Assembly (NCBI RefSeq): GCF_007565055.1
Contig: NC_044557.1
Location: 75,030,595 to 75,094,594 of the forward strand
Source: Rhinopithecus roxellana
Taxonomy: Eukaryota; Chordata; Mammalia; Primates; Cercopithecidae
Direction of reading: 5' to 3'
Length of the DNA stretch: 64,000 nucleotides
The notes beneath the pieces were generated by a model. It was not told the DNA's origin and searched no databases. It saw only the letters and a program-made list of their open reading frames with translations. Every line of letters starts with the position of its first letter. Positions within the stretch are counted from its first letter, which is position 1. A program made the translations under genes and the position numbers. Shown here piece after piece: positions 11,885-21,634 of the stretch.

Positions 11885-12165
11885 TACGTATTTTCATTTA
11901 TTATTTTATTTTATATTTTTATAGGTGTATAATAGTTGTACATATTTATGGGATATATCTGATATTTGAACAGAAGCATATAAAATGTGATGATTAAATC
12001 AGGATAATTAGAATATTCAGTACTTCAAACGTTTATTTGTGTTGGGAACATTTTAAATTTACTCCTCTAGTTATTTTGAAATATACAATAAATTATTGTT
12101 AACTATATTCAACCTATTGTGCTAACGAGCACTAGATCTTAAAGAGGGTCAGTTAATGGGCATGA
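11885..12165 (-). mobile_element. Old L1 3' UTR fragment
   Basis: Complement of an older (L1MA/L1PB-type) 3' UTR: 'gttgtacatatttatgggat', 'aaaatgtgatgattaaatca', 'acaataaattattgttaacta', 'cctattgtgctaacgagcac'. The same 3' UTR type recurs at 38664-38940. Confidence 0.7.
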
Positions 12166-12229
12166 ACATACAGATAAAATACATTTTTAAAAATAAACTA
12201 AAGAAGTTAGAAAATGTTCAACACAAACA

Positions 12230-12570
12230 ATTCCACTGAAGGATCTAGAGAAGAATCCTTCCTTGCTTCTTCTAGCTTCACCTGGCTCCTGGCAATCCTT
12301 GGCCTACCTTGGTGTGTAGGCGATGAATCAATCCAATGTCTACCTCCATCTTCACATCTTCTCTTCTGTGTGGGTCTTCTCTTCTTCTTATAATAACAGG
12401 AGTCATTGAATTTGGGGCACACCCTAATCCGTGATCACTATGACCTCATCTTGAAATTTTTAACTAATTACGTCTCAAAGGCCCTATTTCCAAGTAGAGT
12501 CACAATCTGAGGTCCCAGGTTGGGAATACAGTTTTTGGGACACCATTCAACCCATCATACTGGCACTATT
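12230..12570 (-). repeat. Inverted-duplication copy B (ancient repeat)
   Basis: Near-identical, opposite-orientation copy of 14822-15159, with about 13 substitutions and one 3-bp indel by eye (about 96% identity). The segment consists mostly of an ancient repeat whose text starts 'gggttgaatggtgtccc'. Identity also covers about 14 bp beyond that repeat start (AATAGYGCCAGTAT), so the match reflects copying of one locus to the other and not two old insertions. The copy stops inside the ancient repeat at one end and meets a (GTATT)n array at the other. Confidence 0.9.
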
Positions 12571-12680
12571 GTATTGTATTGTATTGTATTGTATTGTATT
12601 GTATTGTATTGTATTGTATTGTATTGTATTGTATTGTATTGTATTGTATTGTATTGTGTTGTATTGTATTGTATTATATT
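12571..12680 (+). repeat. (GTATT)22 microsatellite
   Basis: Twenty-two pentamer units with two variant units near the right end (GTGTT and ATATT). Starts at the exact edge of inverted-duplication copy B. Confidence 0.96.
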
Positions 12681-13109
12681 GCAATTATCAAAAATGAGAG
12701 AATCATTGGCAATTATTGAATGCAAAAGCAGACAAATTTATTTGTCTTTTCTTAGTGTTATCCTTGGGCAGTTTATAAAAAAAATATTAAATGCAGCAAG
12801 GTAAAAATGATGGCAAATTATAAGGAAACGAGAGTTAATTTGTAAAGTCAGGGGCAAGATTGTTTATATAAATGCTTTCCATGAAAGACTGTGGGCTTCC
12901 CAATGTGGAAATGAGAATTAAGTGTTACTGTGACCTGTTTATAGGACCATGTGAGGTACTCAGGAAACAAAATTATTTTTTCAGTAGAGAGAACTTTTCC
13001 TACAAGGAAACAATAAACTCAACAATATCCTTATAGGCTATGTGGTTATGGTATTTCTTTCTCGTTTTCTTTTTTTTAATTTTCCTTAGTAAAGGCTCAT
13101 AAAATTAAA
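12681..13109. other. Unclassified DNA
   Basis: No gene or nameable repeat seen. Confidence 0.4.
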
Positions 13110-13330
13110 ACAGTTTATTTAATTCATCTGTTCAATCTACAAATAGTTATTGAGCTCCTACTACCTGTGAGGCCCTATTCTAGGCCTGGAGATATATTGG
13201 TGAACAATGTGACCACAATCCTACTTTCGTTGGTCTGTAATTTAATGGGACTGTGAAGGTACTCAGAGAACAAATTAACACTTAAATACTATGTGCTAAG
13301 AAGTGCTTTTATAATGAAAAAAGCAGTATA
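13110..13330 (+). repeat. Ancient interspersed repeat, family unnamed
   Basis: Best preserved of three similar copies: 'attgagctcctactacctgtgaggccctattctaggcctggagatatattggtgaacaa' then '...caatcctactttcgttggtctgtaatttaatggg'. The phrase order is that of the repeat at 3430-3600. Confidence 0.55.
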
Positions 13331-14239
13331 AGAACCACAAAGAATAACAGGAACGGGGAGAAAATGCTCTTTAACAGAGTCGTCAGGGCAACACCTCCAA
13401 TTAAATGTTCCTAATGTTATGACTGAGTAGAGACCAGAAAGATGTGGCAGCTGTTGTTTGTTATAAAACAAAGCTCAGCTCTCTCAACAGTTAATATGAG
13501 TGCATCCCTTAGAAATGATTCTGTTCTTGGTGTTATGTTCAAATGTATTTATGAATCTCCCAGGCAAAAGAAGACTCAGTTATGGTGTTTACATGCTATA
13601 TTTTACAGAGAAATAAGCATTCTTCTTTTGAAGGAAAGTCAATTGTGCTTTTATTTTGGTGAAAGCATCTCAACATTGCTGACTATCTGAAAGTGTGAAA
13701 CCTCTATAACTTTGAAAAAAATTCAACTTCATATAAAAAAAAGTTACTAATGGAAAACAGTTGTGTTATAATATCAACTGCTAGGGTATTTCCAAACAAA
13801 TTTTGATACATGTGCAAAAGAGGATGTTATATAACCGTTAAAAACAATTTTCAAATACTACTATTAATGATAATAACATTAAGTACTAGTTACTAACTCT
13901 CTATATAAATTAATTTTATAGAAAAATAGTTATGTTTTAATCTTAAGTGAAAAGAAAGACCACAAAATATAGAAAATAATATCAATTTTAACTTTTAAAT
14001 ATCAATAGGATACATACATATTCTTATAGAAGAAAATGCCACAAAATTTTGAAACTATTTACTAATAACTGTCTGATGGCTATTTAAAGCTTTTACTTAT
14101 ATGTTTAAAAATTCCCCCTACTTTGTATTATTAGATTACACTAATCTAATAATAAGTGTATTGTATTATATACAATATAATTGTATAAGCATTAAAACAT
14201 TTTGTGAAGTTATTGGGCTTTTTAATATTACTTTTGGGT
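13331..14239. other. Unclassified DNA, partly old L1-like
   Basis: Short chance frames only (60 and 82 codons near 13289-13690). Sequence from about 13780 ('tttgatacatgtgcaaaagagg') may be old LINE but is too decayed to be sure. Confidence 0.35.
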
Positions 14240-14812
14240 ATATAAAATAGTACAACCAATTTGAAAAATAGTTTGGCAGTTTCTTATAAATTTTAAAGAA
14301 AAGTTACCATAATATTCAGCAATTGAACTCTAAGGTAATTGCTCCAAATAAATAAAAACATATTTTCACAGAAAGTTTTGTACAGAAATGTTTTAACAGC
14401 TTAATGTATAATAGCTGTACATTAGAAGCAACTCAAATGTATATCAATAGTGAGTGGAATAACATGTGTGGTATATTAATAAGAAATCTGTCAGCAATAA
14501 AAGTGGATGATACAACAACATAGAAGAACCAGGAAAAATATACTGAAGAATATAAGTTAAAAACTTGCTGTGTGATTATCTTTATGTGAAAATGCACATC
14601 AGGCAAAATGAGTCAATACTGAAAGAAAGTAGATTAGTGGTTCCCTTGACCTGGGTGTGAGGATGCACTATCAAAGGGAAAAAGGGTGTTTTGGGGGTGA
14701 TTCAGGAAGTGGTTACTGGGGTCATGACTCATCACACTGTACACTCATTATGGACTTGTTTAATTTTTTATAAATTATACCTTAATAAAATTGATTTCAA
14801 GAGAAAAAAGGC
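14240..14812 (+). mobile_element. Old L1M 3' end
   Basis: Matches the order seen in old mammalian L1 ends: 'agtttggcagtttcttataa', a stretch on small numbers of objects 'gaagcaactcaaatgtatat', 'agtagattagtggttccc', 'gggtgattcaggaag', 'ctgtacactcattatgg', then 'tataccttaataaaattgat', the 3' terminus. No coding capacity. Confidence 0.7.
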
Positions 14813-14821
14813 TAGCCTAAT

Positions 14822-15295
14822 AATAGCGCCAGTATAGTGGGTTGAATGGTGTCCCAAAAAATGTATTCCCAACTTGGGACCTCAGATTGTGACTCTACTT
14901 GGAAATAGGGCCTTTGAGATGTAATTAGTTATAGATTTCAAGATGAGGTCATAGTGATCATGGATTAGGGTGTGCCCCAAATTCAATGACTCCTGTTATT
15001 ATAAGAAGAAAAGACCCACACAGAAGCGAAGATGTGAAGATGGAGGTAGACATTGGATTGATTCATCACCTACACGCCAAGGTAGGCCAAGGATTGCCAG
15101 GAGCCAGGTGAAGCTAGAAGAAGCAAGGAAGGATTCTTCTCTAGATCCTTCAGTGGAATCGTTGTCTTGCTAAAACCTTGATTTCAGACTTCTAGCCTCC
15201 AAAAATGAGGCAGAATTATTTTTGTTGCTGTTGTTGGTTTTAAGCCACCCTGGTTGAGGTAACTTTTTATAGAAGTCCTAGGAAAGGTAATATAC
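14822..15295 (+). repeat. Inverted-duplication copy A and rest of ancient repeat
   Basis: 14822-15159 is the partner of 12230-12570. The ancient repeat continues past the duplicated part ('cttgatttcagacttctagcctcc', 'ttgttggttttaagccaccctgg', 'tatagaagtcctaggaa'), so this is the longer, presumably donor, copy. Related but much more diverged copies lie at 27078-27330 and 52085-52410. I recognise the family as a common old mammalian repeat but cannot name it securely. Confidence 0.85.
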
Positions 15296-16120
15296 CAAGC
15301 GGTAACAGGTTATGATTCAACATGCATGGATGTACGACGCTTAATCCACTGCTTCAATATTTTGCATTATTACAATGTGTTTTCAAAATACCTCCAAAAG
15401 AGATGTTGTTTTACTTATCAAAATCGTTCTATTTTTGGATTTGCAAGAGAGGAAAACTCTTAAATTCACCACAACATCTCTCTACAATGTACCAAAAATG
15501 CAAAATGTTATGGGGAGAAATAACAGATATTTGAGTTTCAATAACATATAGATATATAATAACACAAAGTTTTAACAGTACACAGATAATAAAGTTGTGG
15601 CACAGAAAAGTGCAGTGGTTGGGTGTATTTACATAGTTAATTAGTGACAATATGGGAAAAATCAAATGCCTTCCTCTCTTAATGTGGTGCTCACTCTGTT
15701 TCACTTAGTTGAAAATAAGTGTAATTTGTGAGTATTTTAATTCATTTTGTTTAAAATATAGAGAACTTTCAAAAGATTATATAAGGATTTCTAAAAGTGT
15801 CTTTGCATGGAAATGTGCAAGAGGTACACAATACTTGTATACAGACATATTTTAGTTACACTGTTAAAAGTTTTTGAATTTGTGAAAATATTTGTAATCC
15901 ATCAGACTATCCATAGTGTGTGTGTAGAGATTAGTATACAAAACACAATAATATAAGCACAAGAGTGTCCAACTAGGAGTGATTTTAAATTATGAATTAA
16001 AATATCTTTCTGATTTTAAATCTTACGTAGGTGGCTTAAGATAGGGTAAAACTGTTAGCATAAACTTGAAAAGCGTTGATTTCATTATGTTAAACTGTAA
16101 AAACATCAAAGTTAGACATA
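15296..16120. other. Unclassified AT-rich DNA
   Basis: No gene or nameable repeat seen. The last bases are the target site used by the L1/Alu chimera. Confidence 0.4.
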
Positions 16121-16137
16121 AAGTTGTATATATTCTT
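16121..16137. repeat. Target-site duplication, copy 1 of 3
   Basis: AAGTTGTATATATTCTT. Repeated at 16445-16461 and, from TGTATATATTCTT, at 22667-22679. The final TT cannot be told apart from the adjoining T tract. Confidence 0.93.
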
Positions 16138-16444
16138 TTTTTTTTTTTTTTTTGAGGCGGAGTCTCGCTCTGTCACCCAGGTTGGAGTGCAGTGGCACAA
16201 TCTCGGCTCACTACAAGCTCTGCCTCCCGGATTCACACCATTCTCCTGCCTCAGCCTCCCAAGCAGCTGGGACTACAGGTGCCCGATACCATGCCCAGCT
16301 AATTTTTTTTTTTGTATTTTTTTAATGTTTTTATTATTATTATTATTATTATACTTTAAGTTCTAGGGTACATGTGCATAATGTGCAGGTTTGTTACATA
16401 TGTATACTTGTGCCATGTTGGTGTGCTGCACCCATCAACTCGTC
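16138..16444 (-). mobile_element. Chimeric L1 3' end / Alu right half insertion
   Basis: Read on the minus strand: about 95-110 bp of monkey L1 3' UTR end (16444 down to about 16345, starting GACGAGTTGATGGGTG), an (AAT)n-rich tail, then Alu from its central A-rich linker through the right monomer (about 16325 down to 16154), then poly(A) (16153-16138). The Alu left monomer is absent and the L1 and Alu parts share a single TSD pair (16121-16137, 16445-16460). This suggests one insertion event from either a template switch or a read-through transcript. The Alu part is AluY-like. It preceded the full-length L1, which sits in its 5'-side TSD. Confidence 0.85.
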
Positions 16445-16457
16445 AAGTTGTATATAT

Positions 16458-16460
<3 letters not shown>
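16445..16460. repeat. Target-site duplication, copy 2 of 3
   Basis: AAGTTGTATATATTCT. Serves as the right-hand TSD of the chimera and as the left-hand TSD of the full-length L1. Confidence 0.93.
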
Positions 16461-16493
<33 letters not shown>

Positions 16494-16498
<5 letters not shown>

Positions 16499-16499
16499 T
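16494..16499 (-). terminator. L1 polyadenylation signal AATAAA
   Basis: The minus strand reads TATAATAAA immediately before the poly(A), the normal weak L1 poly(A) signal that permits occasional read-through. Confidence 0.8.
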
Positions 16500-16640
16500 A
16501 TACTTTAAGTTCTAGGGTACATGTGCATAACGTGCAGGTTTGTTACATATGTATACTTATGCCATGTTGGTGTGCTACACCCATCAACTCGTCAGCACCC
16601 ATCAATTCATCATTTATATCATGTATAACTCCCCAATGCA

Positions 16641-16671
16641 ATCCCTCCCTCCTCCCCCCTCCCCCCTCCCC
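16641..16671 (-). other. L1 3' UTR G-tract, possible G-quadruplex
   Basis: The plus strand is C-rich; the L1 sense strand has runs of four to six G, the same tract as at 7399-7430. Known feature of primate L1 3' UTRs; folding is inferred. Confidence 0.6.
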
Positions 16672-16726
16672 ATGATAGACCCCAGTGTGTGATGTTCCCC
16701 TTCCCGAGTCCAAGTGATCTCATTGT

Positions 16727-19700
16727 TCAGTTCCCACCTATGAGTGAGAACATGCGGTGTTTGGTTTTCTCTTCTTGTGATAGTTTGCTAAGAATGATGG
16801 TTTCCAGCTGCATCCATGTCCCTACAAAGGACGCAAACTCATCCTTTTTTATGGCTGCATAGTATTCCATGGTGTATATGTGCCACATTTTCTTAATCCA
16901 GTCTGTCACAGATGGACATTTGGGTTGATTCCAAGTCTTTGCTATTGTAAATAGTGCCGCAATAAACATACGTGTACATGTGTCTTTGTAGTAGACTAAT
17001 TTATAATCCTTTGGGTATATACCCAGTAGTGGGATGGCTGGGTCATATGGTACATCTAGTTCTAGATCCTTGAGGAATTGCCATACTGTTTTCCATAATG
17101 GTTGAACTAGTTTACAATCCCACCAACAGTGTAAAAGTGTTCCTATTTCTCCACATCCTCTCCAACACCTGTTGTTTCCTGACTTCTTAATGATTGCCAT
17201 TCTAACTGGTGTGAGATGATATCTCATTGTGGTTTTGATTTGCATTTCTCTGATGGCCAGTGATGATGAGCATTTTTTCATGTGTCTGTTGGCTGTATGA
17301 ATATCTTCTTTTGAGAAATGTCTGTTCATATCCTTTCCCCACTTTTTGATGGGGTTGTTTGTTTTTTTCTCGTATATTTGTTTGAGTTCTTTGTAGATTC
17401 TGGATATTAGCCCTTTGTCAGATGAGTAGGTTGCAAAAATTTTCTCCCATTCTGTAGGTTGCCTGTTCACTCTGATGGTAGTTTCTTTTGCTGTGCAAAA
17501 GCTCTTTAGTTTAATTAGATCCCATTTGTCAATTTTGGCTTTTGCTGCCGTTGCTTTTGGTGTTTTAGACATGAAGTCCTTGCCCATGCCTATGTCCTGA
17601 ATGGTACTACCTAGATTTTCTTCTAGGGTTTTTATGGTATTAGGTCTAACATTTAAGTCTCTAATCCATCTTGAATTAATCTTCGTATAAGGGGTAAGGA
17701 AAGGATCCAGTTTCAGCTTTCTACTTATGGCTAGCCAATTTTCCCAGCACCATTTATTAAATAGGGAATCATTTCCCCATTTCTTGTTTCTCTCAGGTTT
17801 GTCAAAGATCAGATGGCTGTAGATGTGCGGTATTATTTCTGAGGACTCTGTTCTGTTCCATTGGTCTATATCTCTGTTTTGGTACCAGTACCATGCTGTT
17901 TTGGTTACTGTAGCCTTGTAGTATAGTTTGAAGTCAGGTAGCGTGACGCCTCCAGCTTTGTCCTTTTGACTTAGGATTGTCTTGGCAATGCGGGCTCTTT
18001 TTTGGTTCCATATGAACTTTAAAGCAGTTTTTTCCAATTCTGTGAAGAAAGTCATTGGTAGCTTGATGGGGATGGCATTGAATCTATAAATAACCTTGGG
18101 GAGTATGGCCATTTTCACGATATTGATTCTTCCTATCCATGAGCATGGTATGTTCTTCCATTTGTTTGTGTCCTCTTTGATTTCACTGAGCAGTGGTTTG
18201 TAGTTCTCCTTGAAGAGGTCCTTTACATCCCTTGTAAGCTGGATTCCTAGGTATTTTATTCTCTTTGAAGCAATTGTGAATGGAAGTTCATTCCTGATTT
18301 GGCTCTCTGCTTGTCTGTTACTGGTGTATAAGAATGCTTGTGATTTTTGCACATTAATTTTGTATCCTGAGACTTTGCTGAAGTTGCTTATCAGCTTAAG
18401 GAGATTTTGGGCTGAGACGATGGGGTTTTCTAAATATACAATCATGTCATCTGCAAACAGGGACAATTTGACTTCTTCTTTTCCTAACTGGATACCCTTG
18501 ATTTCTTTCTCTTGCCTGATTGCCCTAGCCAGAACTTCCAACACTATGTTGAATAGGAGTGGTGAGACAGGGCATCCCTGTCTTGTGCCAGTTTTCAAAG
18601 GGAATTTTTCCAGTTTTTGCCCATTCAGTATGATATTAGCTGTGGGTTTGTCATAAATAGCTCTTATTATTTTGAGGTATGTTCCATCAATACCGAATTT
18701 ATTGAGCGTTTTTAGCATGAAGGGCTGTTGAATTTTGTCAAAAGCCTTTTCTGCATCTATTGAGACAATCATGTGGTTCTTGTCTTTGGTTCTGTTTATA
18801 TGCTGGATTACGTTTATTGATTTGCGAATGTTGAACCAGCCTTGCATCCCAGGGATGAAGCCCACTTGATCATGGTGGATAAGCTTTTTGATGTGCTGCT
18901 GAATCCGGTTTGCCAGTATTTTATTGAGGATTTTTGCATCAATGTTCATCAGGGATATTGGTCTAAAATTCTCTTTTTTTGTTGTGTCTCTGCCAGGCTT
19001 TGGTATCAGGATGATGTTGGCCTCATAAAATGAGTTAGGGAGGATTCCCTCTTTTTCTATTGATTGGAATAGTTTCAGAAGGAATGGTACCAGCTCCTCC
19101 TTGTACCTCTGGTAGAATTCAGCTGTGAATCCATCTGGTCCTGGACTTTTTTTGGTGGGTAGGCTATTAATTGTTGCCTCAATTTCAGAGCCTGCTATTG
19201 GTCTATTCAGGGATTCAACTTCTTCCTGGTTTAGCCTTGGGAGAGTGTAAGTGTCCAGGAAATTATCCATTTCTTCTAGATTTTCTAGTTGATTTGCGTA
19301 GAGGCGTTTATAGTATTCTCTGATGGTAGTTTGTATTTCTGTGGGGTCAGTGGTGATATCCCCTTTATCATTTTTTATTGCATCTATTTGATTCCTCTCT
19401 CTTTTTTTCTTTATTAGCCTTGCTAGCGGTCTGTCAATTTTGTTGATCTTTTCAAAAAACCAACTCCTGGATTCATTGATTTTTTGGAGGGTTTTTTGTG
19501 TCTCTATCTCCTTCAGTTCTGCTCTGATCTTAGTTATTTCTTGCCTTCTGCTAGCTTTTGAATGTGATTGCTCTTGCCTCTCTAGTTCTTTTAATTGTGA
19601 TGTTAGAGTGTCAATTTTAGATCTTTCCTGCTTTCTCTTGTGGGCATTTAGTGCTATAAATTTCCCTCTACACACTGCTTTAAATGTGTCCCAGAGATTC

Positions 19701-20554
19701 TGGTATGTTGTATCTTTGTTCTCATTGGTTTCAAAGAACATCTTTATTTCCGCTTTCATTTCGTTATGTACCCAGTAGTCATTCAGGAGCAGGTTGTTCA
19801 GTTTCCATGTAGTTGAGCGGTTTTGATTGAGTTTCTTAGTCCTGAGTTCTAGTTTGATTGCACTGTGGTCTGAGAGACAGTTTGTTATAATTTCTGTTCT
19901 TTTACATTTGCTGAGGAGTACTTTACTTCCAATTATGTGGTCAATTTTGGAATAAGTGCGATGTGGTGCTGAGAAGAATGTATATTCTGTTGATTTGGGG
20001 TGGAGAGTTCTGTAGATGTCTATTAGGTCCGCTTGGTGCAGAGATGAGTTCAATTCCTGGATATCCTTGTTAACTTTCTGTCTCGTTGATCTGTCTAATG
20101 TTGACAGCGGAGTGTTGAAGTCTCCCATTATTATTGTATGGGAGTCTAAGTCTCTTTGTAAGTCTCTAAGGACTTGCTTTATGAATCTGGGTGCTCCTGT
20201 ATTGGGTGCATATATATTTAGGAGAGTTAGCTCTTCCTGTTGAATTGATCCCTTTACCATTATGTAATGGCCTTCTTTGTCTCTTTTGATCTTTGATGGT
20301 TTAAAGTCTGTTTTATCAGAGACTAGGATTGCAACCCCTGCTTTTTTTTGTTCTCCATTTGCTTGGTAGATCTTCCTCCATCCCTTTATTTTGAGCCTAT
20401 GTATGTCTCTGCATGTGAGATGGGTCTCCTGAATACAGCAGACTGATGGGTCTTGACTCTTTATCCAGTTTGCCAGTCTGTGTCTTTTAATTGGAGCATT
20501 TAGTCCATTAACATTTAAGGTTAATATTGTTATGTGTGAACTTGATCCTGCCAT
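16727..20554 (-). CDS. L1 ORF2: LINE-1 ORF2p: endonuclease and reverse transcriptase
   Basis: 1275 residues, the same length as human ORF2p, with no stop or frameshift. It nicks target DNA at TTTT/AA-like sites and reverse-transcribes L1 RNA (and Alu RNA in trans) from the nick. Visible domains: N-terminal AP-type endonuclease (about 1-240) with N14 in TLNVNG, E43 in CIQETH, D145/N147 in MGDFNTP and the D229-H230 pair in SDHSA; Z region (about 380-480); reverse transcriptase (about 500-770) with the FADD active site, D702-D703, at 18446-18457; C-terminal cysteine-rich segment CWRGCGEIGTLLHCWWDC (about 1135-1155). All these residues match the functional human protein. The ATG lies 63 bp after the ORF1 stop, the spacing at which ORF2 is translated by unconventional reinitiation. 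Confidence 0.96.
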   Translation of the reverse strand: MAGSSSHITILTLNVNGLNAPIKRHRLANWIKSQDPSVCCIQETHLTCRDIHRLKIKGWRKIYQANGEQKKAGVAILVSDKTDFKPSKIKRDKEGHYIMVKGSIQQEELTLLNIYAPNTGAPRFIKQVLRDLQRDLDSHTIIMGDFNTPLSTLDRSTRQKVNKDIQELNSSLHQADLIDIYRTLHPKSTEYTFFSAPHRTYSKIDHIIGSKVLLSKCKRTEIITNCLSDHSAIKLELRTKKLNQNRSTTWKLNNLLLNDYWVHNEMKAEIKMFFETNENKDTTYQNLWDTFKAVCRGKFIALNAHKRKQERSKIDTLTSQLKELERQEQSHSKASRRQEITKIRAELKEIETQKTLQKINESRSWFFEKINKIDRPLARLIKKKRERNQIDAIKNDKGDITTDPTEIQTTIREYYKRLYANQLENLEEMDNFLDTYTLPRLNQEEVESLNRPIAGSEIEATINSLPTKKSPGPDGFTAEFYQRYKEELVPFLLKLFQSIEKEGILPNSFYEANIILIPKPGRDTTKKENFRPISLMNIDAKILNKILANRIQQHIKKLIHHDQVGFIPGMQGWFNIRKSINVIQHINRTKDKNHMIVSIDAEKAFDKIQQPFMLKTLNKFGIDGTYLKIIRAIYDKPTANIILNGQKLEKFPLKTGTRQGCPVSPLLFNIVLEVLARAIRQEKEIKGIQLGKEEVKLSLFADDMIVYLENPIVSAQNLLKLISNFSKVSGYKINVQKSQAFLYTSNRQAESQIRNELPFTIASKRIKYLGIQLTRDVKDLFKENYKPLLSEIKEDTNKWKNIPCSWIGRINIVKMAILPKVIYRFNAIPIKLPMTFFTELEKTALKFIWNQKRARIAKTILSQKDKAGGVTLPDFKLYYKATVTKTAWYWYQNRDIDQWNRTESSEIIPHIYSHLIFDKPERNKKWGNDSLFNKWCWENWLAISRKLKLDPFLTPYTKINSRWIRDLNVRPNTIKTLEENLGSTIQDIGMGKDFMSKTPKATAAKAKIDKWDLIKLKSFCTAKETTIRVNRQPTEWEKIFATYSSDKGLISRIYKELKQIYEKKTNNPIKKWGKDMNRHFSKEDIHTANRHMKKCSSSLAIREMQIKTTMRYHLTPVRMAIIKKSGNNRCWRGCGEIGTLLHCWWDCKLVQPLWKTVWQFLKDLELDVPYDPAIPLLGIYPKDYKLVYYKDTCTRMFIAALFTIAKTWNQPKCPSVTDWIKKMWHIYTMEYYAAIKKDEFASFVGTWMQLETIILSKLSQEEKTKHRMFSLIGGN

Positions 20555-20617
20555 TATGATATTAACTGGTTATTTTGCTCGTTAGTTGATGCAGTTTCTT
20601 CCTAGCCTCGATGGTCT

Positions 20618-21634
20618 TTACATTTTGCCAAGTTTTTGCGATGGCTGGTACCGGTTGTTCCTTTCCATGTTTAGGGCTTCCTTCAGGGTCTCTTGTAAGG
20701 CAGGCCTGGTGGTGACAAAATCTCTAAGCATTTGCTTATCTGTAAAGGATTTTATTTCTCCTTCACTTATGAAACTTAGTTTGGCTGGATATGAAATTCT
20801 GGGTTTAAAATTCTTTTCTTTAAGAACGTTGAATATTGGCCCCCACTCTCTTCTGGCTTGTAGAGTTTCTGCCGAGAGATCTGCTGTTAGTCTGATGGGC
20901 TTCCCTTTGTGGGTGACCCGACCTTTCTCTCTGGCTGCCCTTAAGATTTTTTCCTTCATTTCAACTTTGGTGAATCTGGCAATTATGTGTCTTGGAGTTG
21001 CTCTTCTGGAGGAGTATCTTTGTGGCGTTCTCTGTATTTCCTGAATTTGAATGTTGGCCTGCCCTACTAGGTTGGGGAAGTTCTCCTGGATGATATCCTG
21101 AAGAGTGTTTTCCAACTTGGTTCCATTTTCCCCCTCACTTTCAGGCACCCCAATCAGACGTAGATTTGGTCTTTTTACGTAATCCCATACTTCTTGCAGG
21201 CTTTGCTCATTTCTTTTTCTTCTTTTTTCTTTTGGTTTCTCTTCTCGCTTCATTTCATTCATTTGATCTTCAATCGCTGATACTCTTTCTTCCAGTTGAT
21301 CGAGTCGGTTACTGAAGCTTGTGCATTTGTCACGTATTTCTCGTGTCATGGTTTTCATCTCTGTCATTTCGTTTATGATCTTCTCTGCATTAATGAGTCT
21401 AGCTGTCAATTCTTCCACTCTTTTTTCAAGATTTTTAGTTTCTTTGCGCTGGGTACGTAATTCCTCCTTTAGCTCTGATAAGTTTGATGGACTGAAGCCT
21501 TCTTCTCTCCTCTCGTCCAAGTCATTCTCTGACCAGCTTTGATCCGTTGCTGGTGATGGGCTGCGCTCCTTTGCAGGGGGAGATGCGCTCTTATTTTTTG
21601 AATTTCCAGCTTTTCTGCCCTGCTTCTTCCCCAT
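20618..21634 (-). CDS. L1 ORF1: LINE-1 ORF1p: trimeric RNA-binding chaperone
   Basis: 338 residues, the usual primate length, ATG to stop intact (starts MGKKQGRKAG). ORF1p coats L1 RNA as coiled-coil trimers in cytoplasmic particles. Visible parts: basic, serine/proline-rich N terminus (1-50) with SP/TD phospho-acceptor-like motifs; coiled coil (about 52-150) with heptad leucines and alternating E/K; RRM domain (about 155-250) beginning NEQSLQEVWDYVKRPNLRLIG; C-terminal domain (about 250-325) with RRATPRHIIARFT upstream and the conserved REWGPIFNVLKEKNF and SYPAKLSF blocks. The coiled coil differs much more from human ORF1p than the RRM and C-terminal domain do, in keeping with the fast-changing nature of this segment. 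Confidence 0.96.
   Translation of the reverse strand: MGKKQGRKAGNSKNKSASPPAKERSPSPATDQSWSENDLDERREEGFSPSNLSELKEELRTQRKETKNLEKRVEELTARLINAEKIINEMTEMKTMTREIRDKCTSFSNRLDQLEERVSAIEDQMNEMKREEKPKEKRRKRNEQSLQEVWDYVKRPNLRLIGVPESEGENGTKLENTLQDIIQENFPNLVGQANIQIQEIQRTPQRYSSRRATPRHIIARFTKVEMKEKILRAAREKGRVTHKGKPIRLTADLSAETLQARREWGPIFNVLKEKNFKPRISYPAKLSFISEGEIKSFTDKQMLRDFVTTRPALQETLKEALNMERNNRYQPSQKLGKM

Noticed and set aside
12520..12804. Plus-strand frame with repeated YCIVL residues
   Set aside because: Translation of the (GTATT)n array; a pentamer keeps all frames open without selection.
12230..15159. The two 96% identical copies as the LTR pair of a provirus
   Set aside because: They are in opposite orientation, have no TG...CA ends or internal retroviral sequence, and the right copy extends further into the same ancient repeat.
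18210..21044. Plus-strand frames of 148 and 152 codons opposite L1 ORF2 and ORF1
   Set aside because: Both lie antisense to long intact coding sequences, whose codon composition leaves the opposite strand open by chance. No family features.
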